From an uncultured Muribaculaceae bacterium (GTDB lineage Bacteria > Bacteroidota > Bacteroidia > Bacteroidales > Muribaculaceae), in assembly GCA_947628305.1 (NCBI GenBank), contig CANQZG010000010.1:62001-126000 (forward strand): a stretch of 64,000 bases of DNA, given 5' to 3'. How positions within the stretch are numbered: the stretch's first letter is position 1; every line of letters begins with the position of its first letter. Below are positions 25,333 through 32,767 of this stretch, piece by piece. The position numbers and the translations under genes are program-made. The notes below the pieces were generated by a model. It was given only the letters and a program-made list of their open reading frames with translations, was not told the DNA's origin and ran no database searches.

Positions 25333-25427
25333 GATTGCCGGTCGTTTTTTTGTCATATCAAATAGGCCGCCCCGCCGAATCCGCATTGTGTATTTTGCAA
25401 TATCGTTATGCTATCGCGACCTCTGTC

Positions 25428-25502
25428 GTAGGGACGCGACTACGTTCGCGTCCGCGGTGTCTCGGCGTTTTTTTTAGGACGCGTCCGTTGGCGCGTCCCT
25501 AC
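25428..25502. repeat. REP pair unit B2 (GTAG outward), next to the RAYT stop
   Basis: GTAG 25428-25431 plus hairpin to 25453 (stem GGACGCGA), a linker with CGGCGTTTTTTTT, then hairpin 25477-25498 plus CTAC 25499-25502. It starts with the same CCTCTGTC as unit B1 and ends 11 bp from the RAYT gene. Confidence 0.85.
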
Positions 25503-25513
25503 GATGTCGCATT

Positions 25514-26053
25514 TTATTGGTGTATACGACCTATTTCAGATGTGTTATAACGGTCTGAATTCCAACGTGACACATTGTTGCGGATGTATTCTTCAATCAA
25601 GTTTACCTCCCGCATATTGCGTATTGCGCGGTCATGATAGCGGGATTGCCAATTAAACTCAATTCCTTTCATGCGGGCATAGCAAGTGATAGCCGCTTTC
25701 ATTTTGGCGATGTAGGAAGATAATATGGGTAATCTTTTATGACCTAAAGGTAGTAATAACCGTTCCGTTGCTTCTATTAATCTGTCAGATTTATTTTCGT
25801 TGTCGTTTATGCATATTATCGCATGAAAATGATTCGGCATGACTACATAACTTGGTATTTCTATATCTTTACGATATTTGCTGACGTTCTCTAATTTATC
25901 CGTTAGGCATTCACCAATTTCAGATAGTCTCATTCTATCGTTCACAACTTCTCCCAAATAATGTATCATATTCGCTGTGCATACTGTCACAAAGAATATG
26001 CCTCCATTATAATCAATCCAGGGTGCTCTTGGCGATTTACGCGTAGGATTCAT
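25514..26053 (-). CDS. REP-associated tyrosine transposase (RAYT), HUH/Y1 family
   Basis: The 179-residue protein matches the Y1 transposase fold of RAYTs. It has GGIFFVTVCTANM (beta 1), the HUH motif in YVVMPNHFHAIICI, a helix region with IAKMKAAITCYAR, the conserved NWQSRYHDRAIRN, and the tyrosine in EYIRNNVSRWNSD, the likely DNA-attacking residue. Characterised RAYTs (E. coli TnpA-REP) bind single-stranded REP hairpins with a 5' GTAG and cut and rejoin them. GTAG hairpins flank this gene on both sides. I chose the ATG at 26053 (MNPTRKSPRAPW). The frame is open to 26245, but those 64 extra codons read through the REPs at 26125-26227. No second transposition gene is present. Confidence 0.9.
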   Translation of the reverse strand: MNPTRKSPRAPWIDYNGGIFFVTVCTANMIHYLGEVVNDRMRLSEIGECLTDKLENVSKYRKDIEIPSYVVMPNHFHAIICINDNENKSDRLIEATERLLLPLGHKRLPILSSYIAKMKAAITCYARMKGIEFNWQSRYHDRAIRNMREVNLIEEYIRNNVSRWNSDRYNTSEIGRIHQ

Positions 26054-26124
26054 AATCGGTTGATTGTGGACGCTGTGTCGTGTTATCGTTTTTTTGTGGT
26101 TGGATGTCGCCGTTCGTTTGTGGT

Positions 26125-26227
26125 GGACGCGTGGTACACGCGTCCCTACGACGTGCCGCCGTGCCGTTCCCGCCGTTTTCGTGTTGTATTGTTTCCCGCT
26201 TGTTGGGACGCGCCAACGGGCGCGTCC
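26125..26227. repeat. REP pair upstream of RAYT (GTAG inward)
   Basis: Hairpin 26125-26145 (stem GGACGCGTG, loop GTA) plus CTAC 26146-26149, then GTTG 26202-26205 (a variant of GTAG) plus hairpin 26206-26227 (stem GGACGCGCC, loop AACG). It ends 7 bp from the stop of the lipoprotein gene at 26235. Confidence 0.8.
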
Positions 26228-26234
26228 GCCGGGG

Positions 26235-26831
26235 TTATCGGACAATCGCGCTTGCGTCGATGTAGTATAGCGAGATGTAGGGGCGGCCTTCGGCGTTGTT
26301 TCGAGCCTCGATGCGTTGGCGGAAGTCGGCTATCTGTTGCGGGAATGTCAGGAACGCGGGTTGGCCCGACGCGATTTTCTCGATGTCGCAGCGGTCGTTC
26401 AGCTTATCGCGGAATTTTGTGTCGGCAATGTTGGCGAGCTGGGCCGTGTGCTTGTATTCATATTCCTGTAGAGTCTCCTCGTTGATGCGTTGTTCGCGGA
26501 AAATTCCACGGACAGCGACAGTGGTATTCAACATCGAGTCGGCAAACGATTCACCCATGCGCGACGAGGCTTCGACACGCAATAACACCGAGTCATTCTC
26601 GTTGACAAGGAACATCTTGCGGTTGCCGTGTTTGCAGATGTGCACGCATCGGCCTTGGACTATCATACGTTGGTTCAGGAATGAATCGGGTGTGGCCATG
26701 AGGGATTGAACGTTGACGACTGATAGGGAGTCGTTGATTGCTCCGTCATTGGAATTGTTCGTTGCTGAACATGATGATAATGTGATGGAAGTGGAGACTA
26801 TGAGCGACAGAAAGTGGAAAAGTTTTTTCAT
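26235..26831 (-). CDS. Lipoprotein with OB-fold-like domain
   Basis: The 198-residue protein starts at the ATG at 26831 (MKKLFHFLSLIVS) and has a lipobox ending LSSC, so it is a lipoprotein. Residues about 40-130 look like a small OB-fold of the tRNA_anti-like/periplasmic type: FLNQRMIVQGRCVHICKHG, KMFLVNENDSVLLRVEA, TTVAVRGIFREQRI. The C-terminal part is helical and its function is unclear. It follows the U32 gene after 11 bp on the same strand, so the two are probably co-transcribed. A longer frame to 26885 would overlap the U32 coding end and lacks a signal peptide at its front. Confidence 0.75.
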   Translation of the reverse strand: MKKLFHFLSLIVSTSITLSSCSATNNSNDGAINDSLSVVNVQSLMATPDSFLNQRMIVQGRCVHICKHGNRKMFLVNENDSVLLRVEASSRMGESFADSMLNTTVAVRGIFREQRINEETLQEYEYKHTAQLANIADTKFRDKLNDRCDIEKIASGQPAFLTFPQQIADFRQRIEARNNAEGRPYISLYYIDASAIVR

Positions 26832-26842
26832 TTCAAGGTTGG

Positions 26843-28723
26843 TTATGATTGATTGTCGGTGTTGGCAATTAGCCTCATGCGGCATTCCTTGCAGTTGAAG
26901 TCAAGGCGAAACCGTTTACGGCCCGAGACGAGGAAAAGAGGAGTAGGCCATTGCCGTCCGGCTGATGTGAGCAGACATCTTCCGGATTCACGGCGCAGGC
27001 AATATCGCGTTGTCATCACGACTGTCTCAGCACCGGTGTTGCGTGAGGTTTCTATGGCGGGTTGTATGTCGGTCACGCCGTGGTCGCGGTAGAACCGTTC
27101 AGCTAAGTGGTTGGCGATATTGTCGTGATAGGTCAACGTGTCGGTCGGATATATGGAATCCTTTTTCTCGACACCACGTTTCTCACGGGTGAGTCGTGCC
27201 CGCCGTGCCGAGTCGAGAAGTTCCGTCCCTTTACGGCGTAACGATGTCAGGAGTGAGGCCGGGATAAACCTGTCACCGAGACGGTCGTCAAGGTTGCGGA
27301 GGGTGTACACGGTCGCCCCTAACTTGGAAAGCGTCTTGAGCCGTTCCTGTCGCTGTGGACGCTGCGCAGGGGAGATTTCAGCGTCAATTACCGTTGTGAC
27401 GGCGTTGCCCCGGTCATCAGTGATATCGAGGGCGACACGTTCGTTGTCGATAGGACGCAATGCCATGTCGATGTCGATAGTGCGGCGTGTTACGGCACGT
27501 TCCACGGTGTCGTCATGCGCCTTGTCACGGTTGCGGTAAAGGACAGTGCCGGGCGACATGTAGGGTGCCGCCATGGCGGCACCGCCATGTTCGGAATCCC
27601 GTTGTGTCGCCGGGAAAAGAATGTTGCCTTCCACCCGGTTCAGCCTGAACCCGACAAGCATACCGTCGCGGTTGAAGAACGTGAGACCGTCCCCGTTGTT
27701 GAGGGGATGCGTGATATCGGCCTTGATTTTGCCGTTGTTGACTGATATTACCTTGCCCACACGTTCACCGCGCATCTTGGGGGTGTCGGGTGATGACATC
27801 GGAGAGGAGGGACGCTGTCCGTGCAGGAAATAGGATGTGAATCCGCGGTTGAACCCTTTGGAGAGGTCAGGGGTAAATCCGGCGACACTCCGGCCCGATG
27901 ACGAACGCATGTATTTTGCAGGATTGGCAGCGACTATATCATCGAGTATACGGTTGTAGGCAGCAACCGTGTTGCGCACATACAACGCATCCTTGAGACG
28001 GCCCTCGATTTTCAGGGACATGACACCGGCATCGAGCATGGACGCGATTTCATCGGCCCGGTTCATGTCGCGCAGTGACAGCAGATGTTTTTTACGGACA
28101 ATGACACGGCCCGATGCATCGACAAGGTCGTAGGGGAGACGGCACACCTGGGCGCATTCCCCACGGTTGGCACTCCGCCCGGTCGTGACAAAACTGGCTT
28201 GGCAATCGCCACTGTAACATACACATAACGCCCCGTGGATGAATGCCTCGAGGTCAACATCCGGGACAGTGGAATGAACCGCGGAGATTTCGTCAAGTGT
28301 CAGTTCGCGGGGCAGTACCAGTCGTGTGAACCCGGCATCGGCGAGGAAACGCGCCTTGGCGGGGGTGCGTATGTCGCACTGTGTACTGGCATGCAGGGCT
28401 ATCGGCGGGATATCGAGACGGAGCAGCGACATGTCCTGCACAATGAGGGCATCGACCCCGGCACGATATAGCTCGTTGACAAGGTGCTCGACCCGGCGCA
28501 GCTCGTTGTCGTAGGCCAGAGTGTTGAGTGTCACGTAGATACGCACGTCAAACTGTCGTGCGGCCTCGACCGCACGTGCAATGTCACTGACCGCGTTGAT
28601 AGCCGCCGAGCGGGCCCCGTGGGAGGGCCCGCCCATGTAGACGGCATCGGCGCCATGGTTAATGGCGTCAATCGCTATGTCGGCATCGCGCGCCGGCGCG
28701 AGCAGTTCGATTTCAGTCGGCAA
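26843..28723 (-). CDS. Peptidase U32-family protein (YegQ/RlhA-like)
   Basis: The 626-residue protein matches the U32 family: LLAPARDADIAIDAINHGADAVYMG at the front, FIHGALCVCYSGDCQAS, SANRGECAQVCRLPYDL, MSLKIEGRLKDALYVRNTV and a C-terminal domain. Despite the name, characterised members (RlhA, TrhP) take part in hydroxylating rRNA or tRNA rather than in proteolysis. The conserved cysteines in CVCYSGDC, GECAQVC and CKEC suit an iron-sulfur role. The start is a TTG at 28723: no in-frame ATG lies upstream and homologues begin here. It overlaps the 3' end of the carboxyltransferase gene by 11 bp. A REP-like hairpin lies in frame at 27560-27583 and encodes HGGAAMAAPYM. Confidence 0.88.
   Translation of the reverse strand: MPTEIELLAPARDADIAIDAINHGADAVYMGGPSHGARSAAINAVSDIARAVEAARQFDVRIYVTLNTLAYDNELRRVEHLVNELYRAGVDALIVQDMSLLRLDIPPIALHASTQCDIRTPAKARFLADAGFTRLVLPRELTLDEISAVHSTVPDVDLEAFIHGALCVCYSGDCQASFVTTGRSANRGECAQVCRLPYDLVDASGRVIVRKKHLLSLRDMNRADEIASMLDAGVMSLKIEGRLKDALYVRNTVAAYNRILDDIVAANPAKYMRSSSGRSVAGFTPDLSKGFNRGFTSYFLHGQRPSSPMSSPDTPKMRGERVGKVISVNNGKIKADITHPLNNGDGLTFFNRDGMLVGFRLNRVEGNILFPATQRDSEHGGAAMAAPYMSPGTVLYRNRDKAHDDTVERAVTRRTIDIDMALRPIDNERVALDITDDRGNAVTTVIDAEISPAQRPQRQERLKTLSKLGATVYTLRNLDDRLGDRFIPASLLTSLRRKGTELLDSARRARLTREKRGVEKKDSIYPTDTLTYHDNIANHLAERFYRDHGVTDIQPAIETSRNTGAETVVMTTRYCLRRESGRCLLTSAGRQWPTPLFLVSGRKRFRLDFNCKECRMRLIANTDNQS
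27560..27583 (+). repeat. GTAG hairpin inside the U32 coding region
   Basis: GTAG at 27560-27563 abuts a perfect 20-bp palindrome (GGTGCCGCCA and its complement) at 27564-27583. On the coding strand the element is read in frame as GAAMAAPY. Confidence 0.7.
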
Positions 28724-30605
28724 ATTCGATAAGAGGTGCTTCGACGCCTACGACGTCGTTTACTTTGACGAACAAACGTTTGATGACAGCTTCCTTATCG
28801 GCGACGACATCGTTCTCCATCTTCATGGCCTCATATACGAGCAGGACATCGCCGGGTTTGACCTTGTCACCGGCTTTGACTTTCACGTCTATTATACGGC
28901 CTCCCATCGGCGCGCTCAACACCTCGCCTGTAATTGGCTCCTCGGGGGTTTCATCGACAACCTCGATTTCGGGAGCGTTGGCTGCGGCAGTCGCGTCATA
29001 TTCCTCCTGGCGGCGACGGCGCAGGAAGCCGTTGGCTACGCTCGGCAGTAGTTCAAGGAGCAGATATTCCTCGTCATTGGCTGCCAATTTCACGCCGCCG
29101 AGGTCTTCGAGAACCGGGTTTTCAGGTTTGCGGTAGGATGACACGTCGTAGGCTTTCTCCTCGGGACTGCCTGTGATTTTAGCCCGGAATTCCGGGTCAA
29201 CGGGCACGGGGGTATGACCGTATTCACCTTTGACAAGGGAGATGAACTGGTTGGAGGGGTTGGAGTAGTCGGGATTCCCTTTCTTGCGGTCGAGTGCAAG
29301 GCTGACGGCCTGGCTGCCGACAATCTGGCTCGTAGGGGTTACCAAGGGTACAAGACCTGCATCGCGGCGAACCTTGGGAATCAGTTTCATCGCGTCCTCA
29401 AGAAGGTCGGATGCCTGCAGGGCCTTAAGCTGCGCCACCATATTGGAGTACATGCCGCCGGGCACTTCGGCGTCCTTTACAATAAGGTTCGGCTTGGGGA
29501 ATCCGAAATATTCCTCTATGGCGTGACATGCGTTCAGCAACGCATCCTCGTCCCCGGCTTTGGCCGCTGCTATTGCGCTGTCAAACTGCGCTGCGACATT
29601 GGCGGGAAGTTCATCCTTCAACGGGTCGAACGGACGCTGCATGTCGGCTGCGTGCAGGTCAAAGTCCTTAAGTCCACGACGTGCGTCAAGCAGACGGTCA
29701 CGTATGCGGCCGACAGCCTTCATGTCACATTCAACTTCGATGCCGAGACGCTGGCAGAAGATGTAGACCAACTCGATTGCGGGGGCGGCGGAACCACCGC
29801 CGAACCACCAGATATTGGTGTCAAGGATGTCGACACCGTTGAGAATCGCCATCAGTGACGAGGCGAGACCGTAACCGGGGGTGCAATGGGTATGGAAGTC
29901 CACGGGCACTTTCAACTCGCGTTTGAGACGACCGATAATCGAGGCTGCACGTGACGGGTTGACAAGACCGGCCATATCTTTGAGGGTGATGATTTTGGCA
30001 CCGAGAGCCTCCATTTCCTTGGCCTTGTTGACAAAGTAATCATCGGTAAATATTTTTTCGGGTTCCTCAACCTTGGGAGCTCCGCCGAACATCGACTTCA
30101 GTTTCCCCATGAAGCCTGTGGGGGCAGGGGCGGCGGGAGCCTCCGGCTTGGGGTCGACGGTGTAACATACTGCACCGTCGGCGATGCCGCCAAGCTCGTT
30201 GATGAGCTTTATTGACTCTTTGACATTGTCGATGTCATTGAGTGCGTCAAATATACGCATCACGTTGAGACCGTTTGCAATGGCCTCCTTGTAGAATCCT
30301 TCAAGGACTGAATCGGGATAGGGGACATAGCCGAAAAGGTTGCGTCCGCGTGACAGTGCCGACAGCAGCGACTTGCCTTCTATGGCCTTGGAAATCGTGC
30401 GGAGACGGTTCCATGGCGACTCGTCAAGATAGCGCATCACCGAGTCGGGGACTGCGCCGCCCCACACTTCCATGATGTAAAATCCGGCATCCTTGTACAA
30501 AGGCAGGAGCTGGTCGATTGTTTTCTGGTCAAGGCGTGTGGCGAACAGTGACTGTTGCCCGTCGCGTAATGTCAGGTCTCTGATTTTCAGTTTTCGGGAT
30601 TCCAT
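28713..30605 (-). CDS. Biotin-dependent carboxyltransferase (pyruvate carboxylase subunit B / oxaloacetate decarboxylase alpha type)
   Basis: The 630-residue protein starts with an HMGL-like carboxyltransferase domain (IRDLTLRDGQQSLFATR, NVMRIFDALND, DFHTHCTPGYG, MAGLVNPSRAA). A conserved PYC/OADA domain follows (PGGMYSNMVAQL, TPTSQIVGSQAV). The C-terminal biotinyl domain carries the biotin lysine in YEAMKMENDV. It transfers carboxyl groups between biotin and pyruvate/oxaloacetate; as a single gene here it must work with partner subunits encoded elsewhere. A proline- and alanine-rich insert (KPEAPAAPAPTGF then MGKLKSMFGG) interrupts the catalytic domain near residue 155. The U32 gene starts within its last codons. 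Confidence 0.9.
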   Translation of the reverse strand: MESRKLKIRDLTLRDGQQSLFATRLDQKTIDQLLPLYKDAGFYIMEVWGGAVPDSVMRYLDESPWNRLRTISKAIEGKSLLSALSRGRNLFGYVPYPDSVLEGFYKEAIANGLNVMRIFDALNDIDNVKESIKLINELGGIADGAVCYTVDPKPEAPAAPAPTGFMGKLKSMFGGAPKVEEPEKIFTDDYFVNKAKEMEALGAKIITLKDMAGLVNPSRAASIIGRLKRELKVPVDFHTHCTPGYGLASSLMAILNGVDILDTNIWWFGGGSAAPAIELVYIFCQRLGIEVECDMKAVGRIRDRLLDARRGLKDFDLHAADMQRPFDPLKDELPANVAAQFDSAIAAAKAGDEDALLNACHAIEEYFGFPKPNLIVKDAEVPGGMYSNMVAQLKALQASDLLEDAMKLIPKVRRDAGLVPLVTPTSQIVGSQAVSLALDRKKGNPDYSNPSNQFISLVKGEYGHTPVPVDPEFRAKITGSPEEKAYDVSSYRKPENPVLEDLGGVKLAANDEEYLLLELLPSVANGFLRRRRQEEYDATAAANAPEIEVVDETPEEPITGEVLSAPMGGRIIDVKVKAGDKVKPGDVLLVYEAMKMENDVVADKEAVIKRLFVKVNDVVGVEAPLIEFAD

Positions 30606-30703
30606 ATTCTATTTGTTTAGAGTTGTCTTTTGATGTTTTGTGTCAGGTTAGGTCGCAAAAATATGGTATTTTTCTAAATTATGGAAATTTTTCTGTATAT
30701 ATT

Positions 30704-30734
30704 TTTGACAACAGATGCGCTATTGTTAATTTTG
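30704..30734 (+). promoter_or_regulatory. Consensus promoter of the CpsB-like gene
   Basis: TTTG at 30704-30707, exactly 19 nt, then TAATTTTG at 30727-30734. The ATG follows 19 bp later. Confidence 0.75.
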
Positions 30735-30753
30735 TAGACTTAAAATTGCAATC

Positions 30754-31485
30754 ATGTTCAATCTTTTCAAGAAAAATACTGCCGAAAAGGCTGTTATGCC
30801 TTTCAATACCGATATACACTGTCACATTGTTCCGGGTGTCGATGACGGCTCGCCCGATGCCGTGACCTCAGCCGAAATCGTGGAGCGTTTGGGTGCGATG
30901 GGCGTGAGGCGTATCATCGCGTCGCCCCATGTGACGCAGGACACATTCGAAAACACTCCCGAAGTCCTTGACAGTGCCCTCGCGGAACTGCATACCGAGA
31001 TTGAAAAGCGTGGAATAGAAGTGGAGGTGTCCCGCTCATGTGAATATCGTCTCGACGAGTTTTTCCAATCGCAGTTCAAGGCGGGGAACATAACACCCTA
31101 TCCAGGGAACTATCTGCTCGTGGAAAACTCCTTCTTCTCGGAGGTGTGGAATCTTGAGACGGTGTTGTTTGACTTGAAAGTCAAGGGGTACAAGCCTGTG
31201 CTGGCTCACCCCGAGCGTTACATGTACTACGACCGGGCACGTTACGACAAATTGCATGGTGTCGGGACGCTATTCCAGGTGAACATGCTTAGCCTCGCAG
31301 GTTTCTATGGCCCGGCGCAGAAAAAGAATGCGCTTTATCTTCTTGAAAAGGGATATGTGGATTTTCTTGGCACGGACATCCACAACCATCGTCATGTCGA
31401 CGCCATCGAGGCCTACCTCAAATCGCGTGATTACGCCAAAATCGCCCCGCGCCTGACCGTCGGCAACGATTCTTTAATAAGATAG
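30754..31485 (+). CDS. CpsB/CapC-type protein-tyrosine phosphatase (PHP fold)
   Basis: The 243-residue protein has the metal-binding motifs of the PHP-fold tyrosine phosphatases: TDIHCHIVPGVDDGS near the start, ASPHVTQDTF, CEYRLDE, VLAHPERYMYY and FLGTDIHNHRH. These enzymes dephosphorylate bacterial tyrosine kinases that control capsule and exopolysaccharide export. No kinase or Wza/Wzc gene lies beside it; the only related gene in the window is the sugar transferase at 9096. It has its own consensus promoter. It is convergent with the NlpC/P60 gene, with a REP in the gap. Confidence 0.92.
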   Translation: MFNLFKKNTAEKAVMPFNTDIHCHIVPGVDDGSPDAVTSAEIVERLGAMGVRRIIASPHVTQDTFENTPEVLDSALAELHTEIEKRGIEVEVSRSCEYRLDEFFQSQFKAGNITPYPGNYLLVENSFFSEVWNLETVLFDLKVKGYKPVLAHPERYMYYDRARYDKLHGVGTLFQVNMLSLAGFYGPAQKKNALYLLEKGYVDFLGTDIHNHRHVDAIEAYLKSRDYAKIAPRLTVGNDSLIR

Positions 31486-31528
31486 TAATGGAGATAGGGA
31501 TGTTGCGAAACTGATTTTGTGTAAAATC

Positions 31529-31554
31529 GTAGGGACGCGCCAACGAGCGCGTCC
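31529..31554 (+). repeat. Single REP between convergent genes
   Basis: GTAG 31529-31532 plus hairpin 31533-31554 (stem GGACGCGC), 11 bp from the NlpC/P60 stop. The preceding bases (TTGCGAAACTGATTTTG) resemble those before other REPs in the window. Confidence 0.85.
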
Positions 31555-31565
31555 GGGATGGTTGA

Positions 31566-32267
31566 TTACTTTTTGGCGAGGAGCTGCGGTTGGTCGATGA
31601 CGCGCTGCACGTGCAGGAAGTGACGGCTGTAATATCCTCCGTCGGGGAAACTTTGGATTGTGATGCCTTTCTTGCATGAGGCATGGATGAACTTGACCGC
31701 GCCTGTGATTTCGTTAACCTCAATCACCATGCCCACGTGTCCGACCGTTCGTCCACCGGCGCGACCGCTGAAAAAGATGAGGTCGCCCACCTCGGCGTTT
31801 TTTATGCCACCGCTGACACGTGAACCCTGCGTTCCCTGCATGCGGGAAGCGGGACTTAACGAATAACCGAAATTGCGGAAAACGTAGGATGTGAACCCTG
31901 AACAGTCAAACACTTTCGGCCCTTTGCCTCCGTGGACATAACGGCAGCCAAGATATTTCTTGGCGTAGGCCACCAATTGACCTTTTAATGATTCGTTGCC
32001 TGGTGTCGATAATTCCTCTACGGCTTCGTCCAAAAGTTCCTGTTCCTTGTCTTCGCCGAGGAGCTCAAGAGGGGAAAGGGCAAGGACGTCATCCGAGATG
32101 TTGTCGGTGTTCATGTTCTCGACATACATGGCTTTGGACTGGAACGCGGCTACAACGTCAGCGACAGTATATGCGGTCATTGATGTCGATACGGGGGCGA
32201 GGAGTTGAGCGGAGGAGGAGAATGAGATTGTCAGGCAAAATAAAATACTATATATAAAACGAGTCAT
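31566..32267 (-). CDS. NlpC/P60-family peptidoglycan hydrolase, secreted
   Basis: The 233-residue protein has a signal peptide (MTRFIYSILFCLTISFSSSAQ), a 75-residue helical linker and a C-terminal NlpC/P60 domain. The catalytic cysteine is in VFDCSGFTSYV, the histidine in GHVGMVIEV and the third residue in FIHASCKKG. Such enzymes cut peptide cross-links or stems of peptidoglycan, usually next to D-glutamate. It is a single gene, transcribed toward the CpsB-like gene, with a -7 element at 32336-32343. Confidence 0.93.
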   Translation of the reverse strand: MTRFIYSILFCLTISFSSSAQLLAPVSTSMTAYTVADVVAAFQSKAMYVENMNTDNISDDVLALSPLELLGEDKEQELLDEAVEELSTPGNESLKGQLVAYAKKYLGCRYVHGGKGPKVFDCSGFTSYVFRNFGYSLSPASRMQGTQGSRVSGGIKNAEVGDLIFFSGRAGGRTVGHVGMVIEVNEITGAVKFIHASCKKGITIQSFPDGGYYSRHFLHVQRVIDQPQLLAKK

Positions 32268-32335
32268 TATATCGTAAAATGATTGGAGTGTTAACGAATG
32301 TAAAATATTGACATCGGTTGTTTACCGATTGTGAT

Positions 32336-32343
32336 ACAAAGGT
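32336..32343 (-). promoter_or_regulatory. -7 element of the NlpC/P60 gene
   Basis: The minus strand reads TACCTTTG, matching TAnnTTTG, 68 bp upstream of the ATG. Only a partial TTG lies at the -33 position. Confidence 0.5.
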
Positions 32344-32767
32344 ATGGGTAATGGCTGTCAATTGCAAGCTAAATTACTTGATTTATGGCTTTTTACCATA
32401 TTTTAAGGTTGATGGCAGATGTGAAACCGATTGATTTTATTAAGGAGGTTTACTTAAATTTTTATATGTTTTAACAGCTGAATCCCGCTCCTGTAGCGGT
32501 TTTCGGGGCATTGGAAACAAAGGTTATTATTGTTAAGTTTTGTGAAAATGCGGTTGTTTTCGAGCTGATTCCACAGAATGAATTAACACAAAAATTAACA
32601 ATTGTCGATAATATATTGGTAATCAAGGTCTAATTGGGGCGGGTTGCACATCGTGTGTGAGGATGTGTAATAAATATTTAACATCTGTTTGCTTTTAACG
32701 AGGTTAAAAAATAGTAACGGGCAAACTATGTGCGGTCGTTTTTGGTTCTGTTTATAAAGTTTCGGCT
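32344..32767. other. Long AT-rich intergenic region before the efflux operon
   Basis: I see no gene, RNA or REP in this stretch. It must hold the efflux operon promoter, but no exact TAnnTTTG was found near 32768. Its length suggests regulatory sites, for example for a regulator encoded elsewhere. Confidence 0.4.

Noticed and set aside
20190-26227. CRISPR array
   Set aside because: The repeats are hairpins in both orientations with irregular spacing and partly conserved linkers, no cas genes are present, and a RAYT is nearby.
26054-26245. N-terminal extension of the RAYT gene by 64 codons
   Set aside because: The extension is encoded by the upstream REP pair and has no relation to the transposase family; the ATG at 26053 fits homologues.
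32344-32767. Regulator gene or small RNA before the efflux operon
   Set aside because: No open frame with start and family signs, and no promoter-terminator pair, could be found on either strand.
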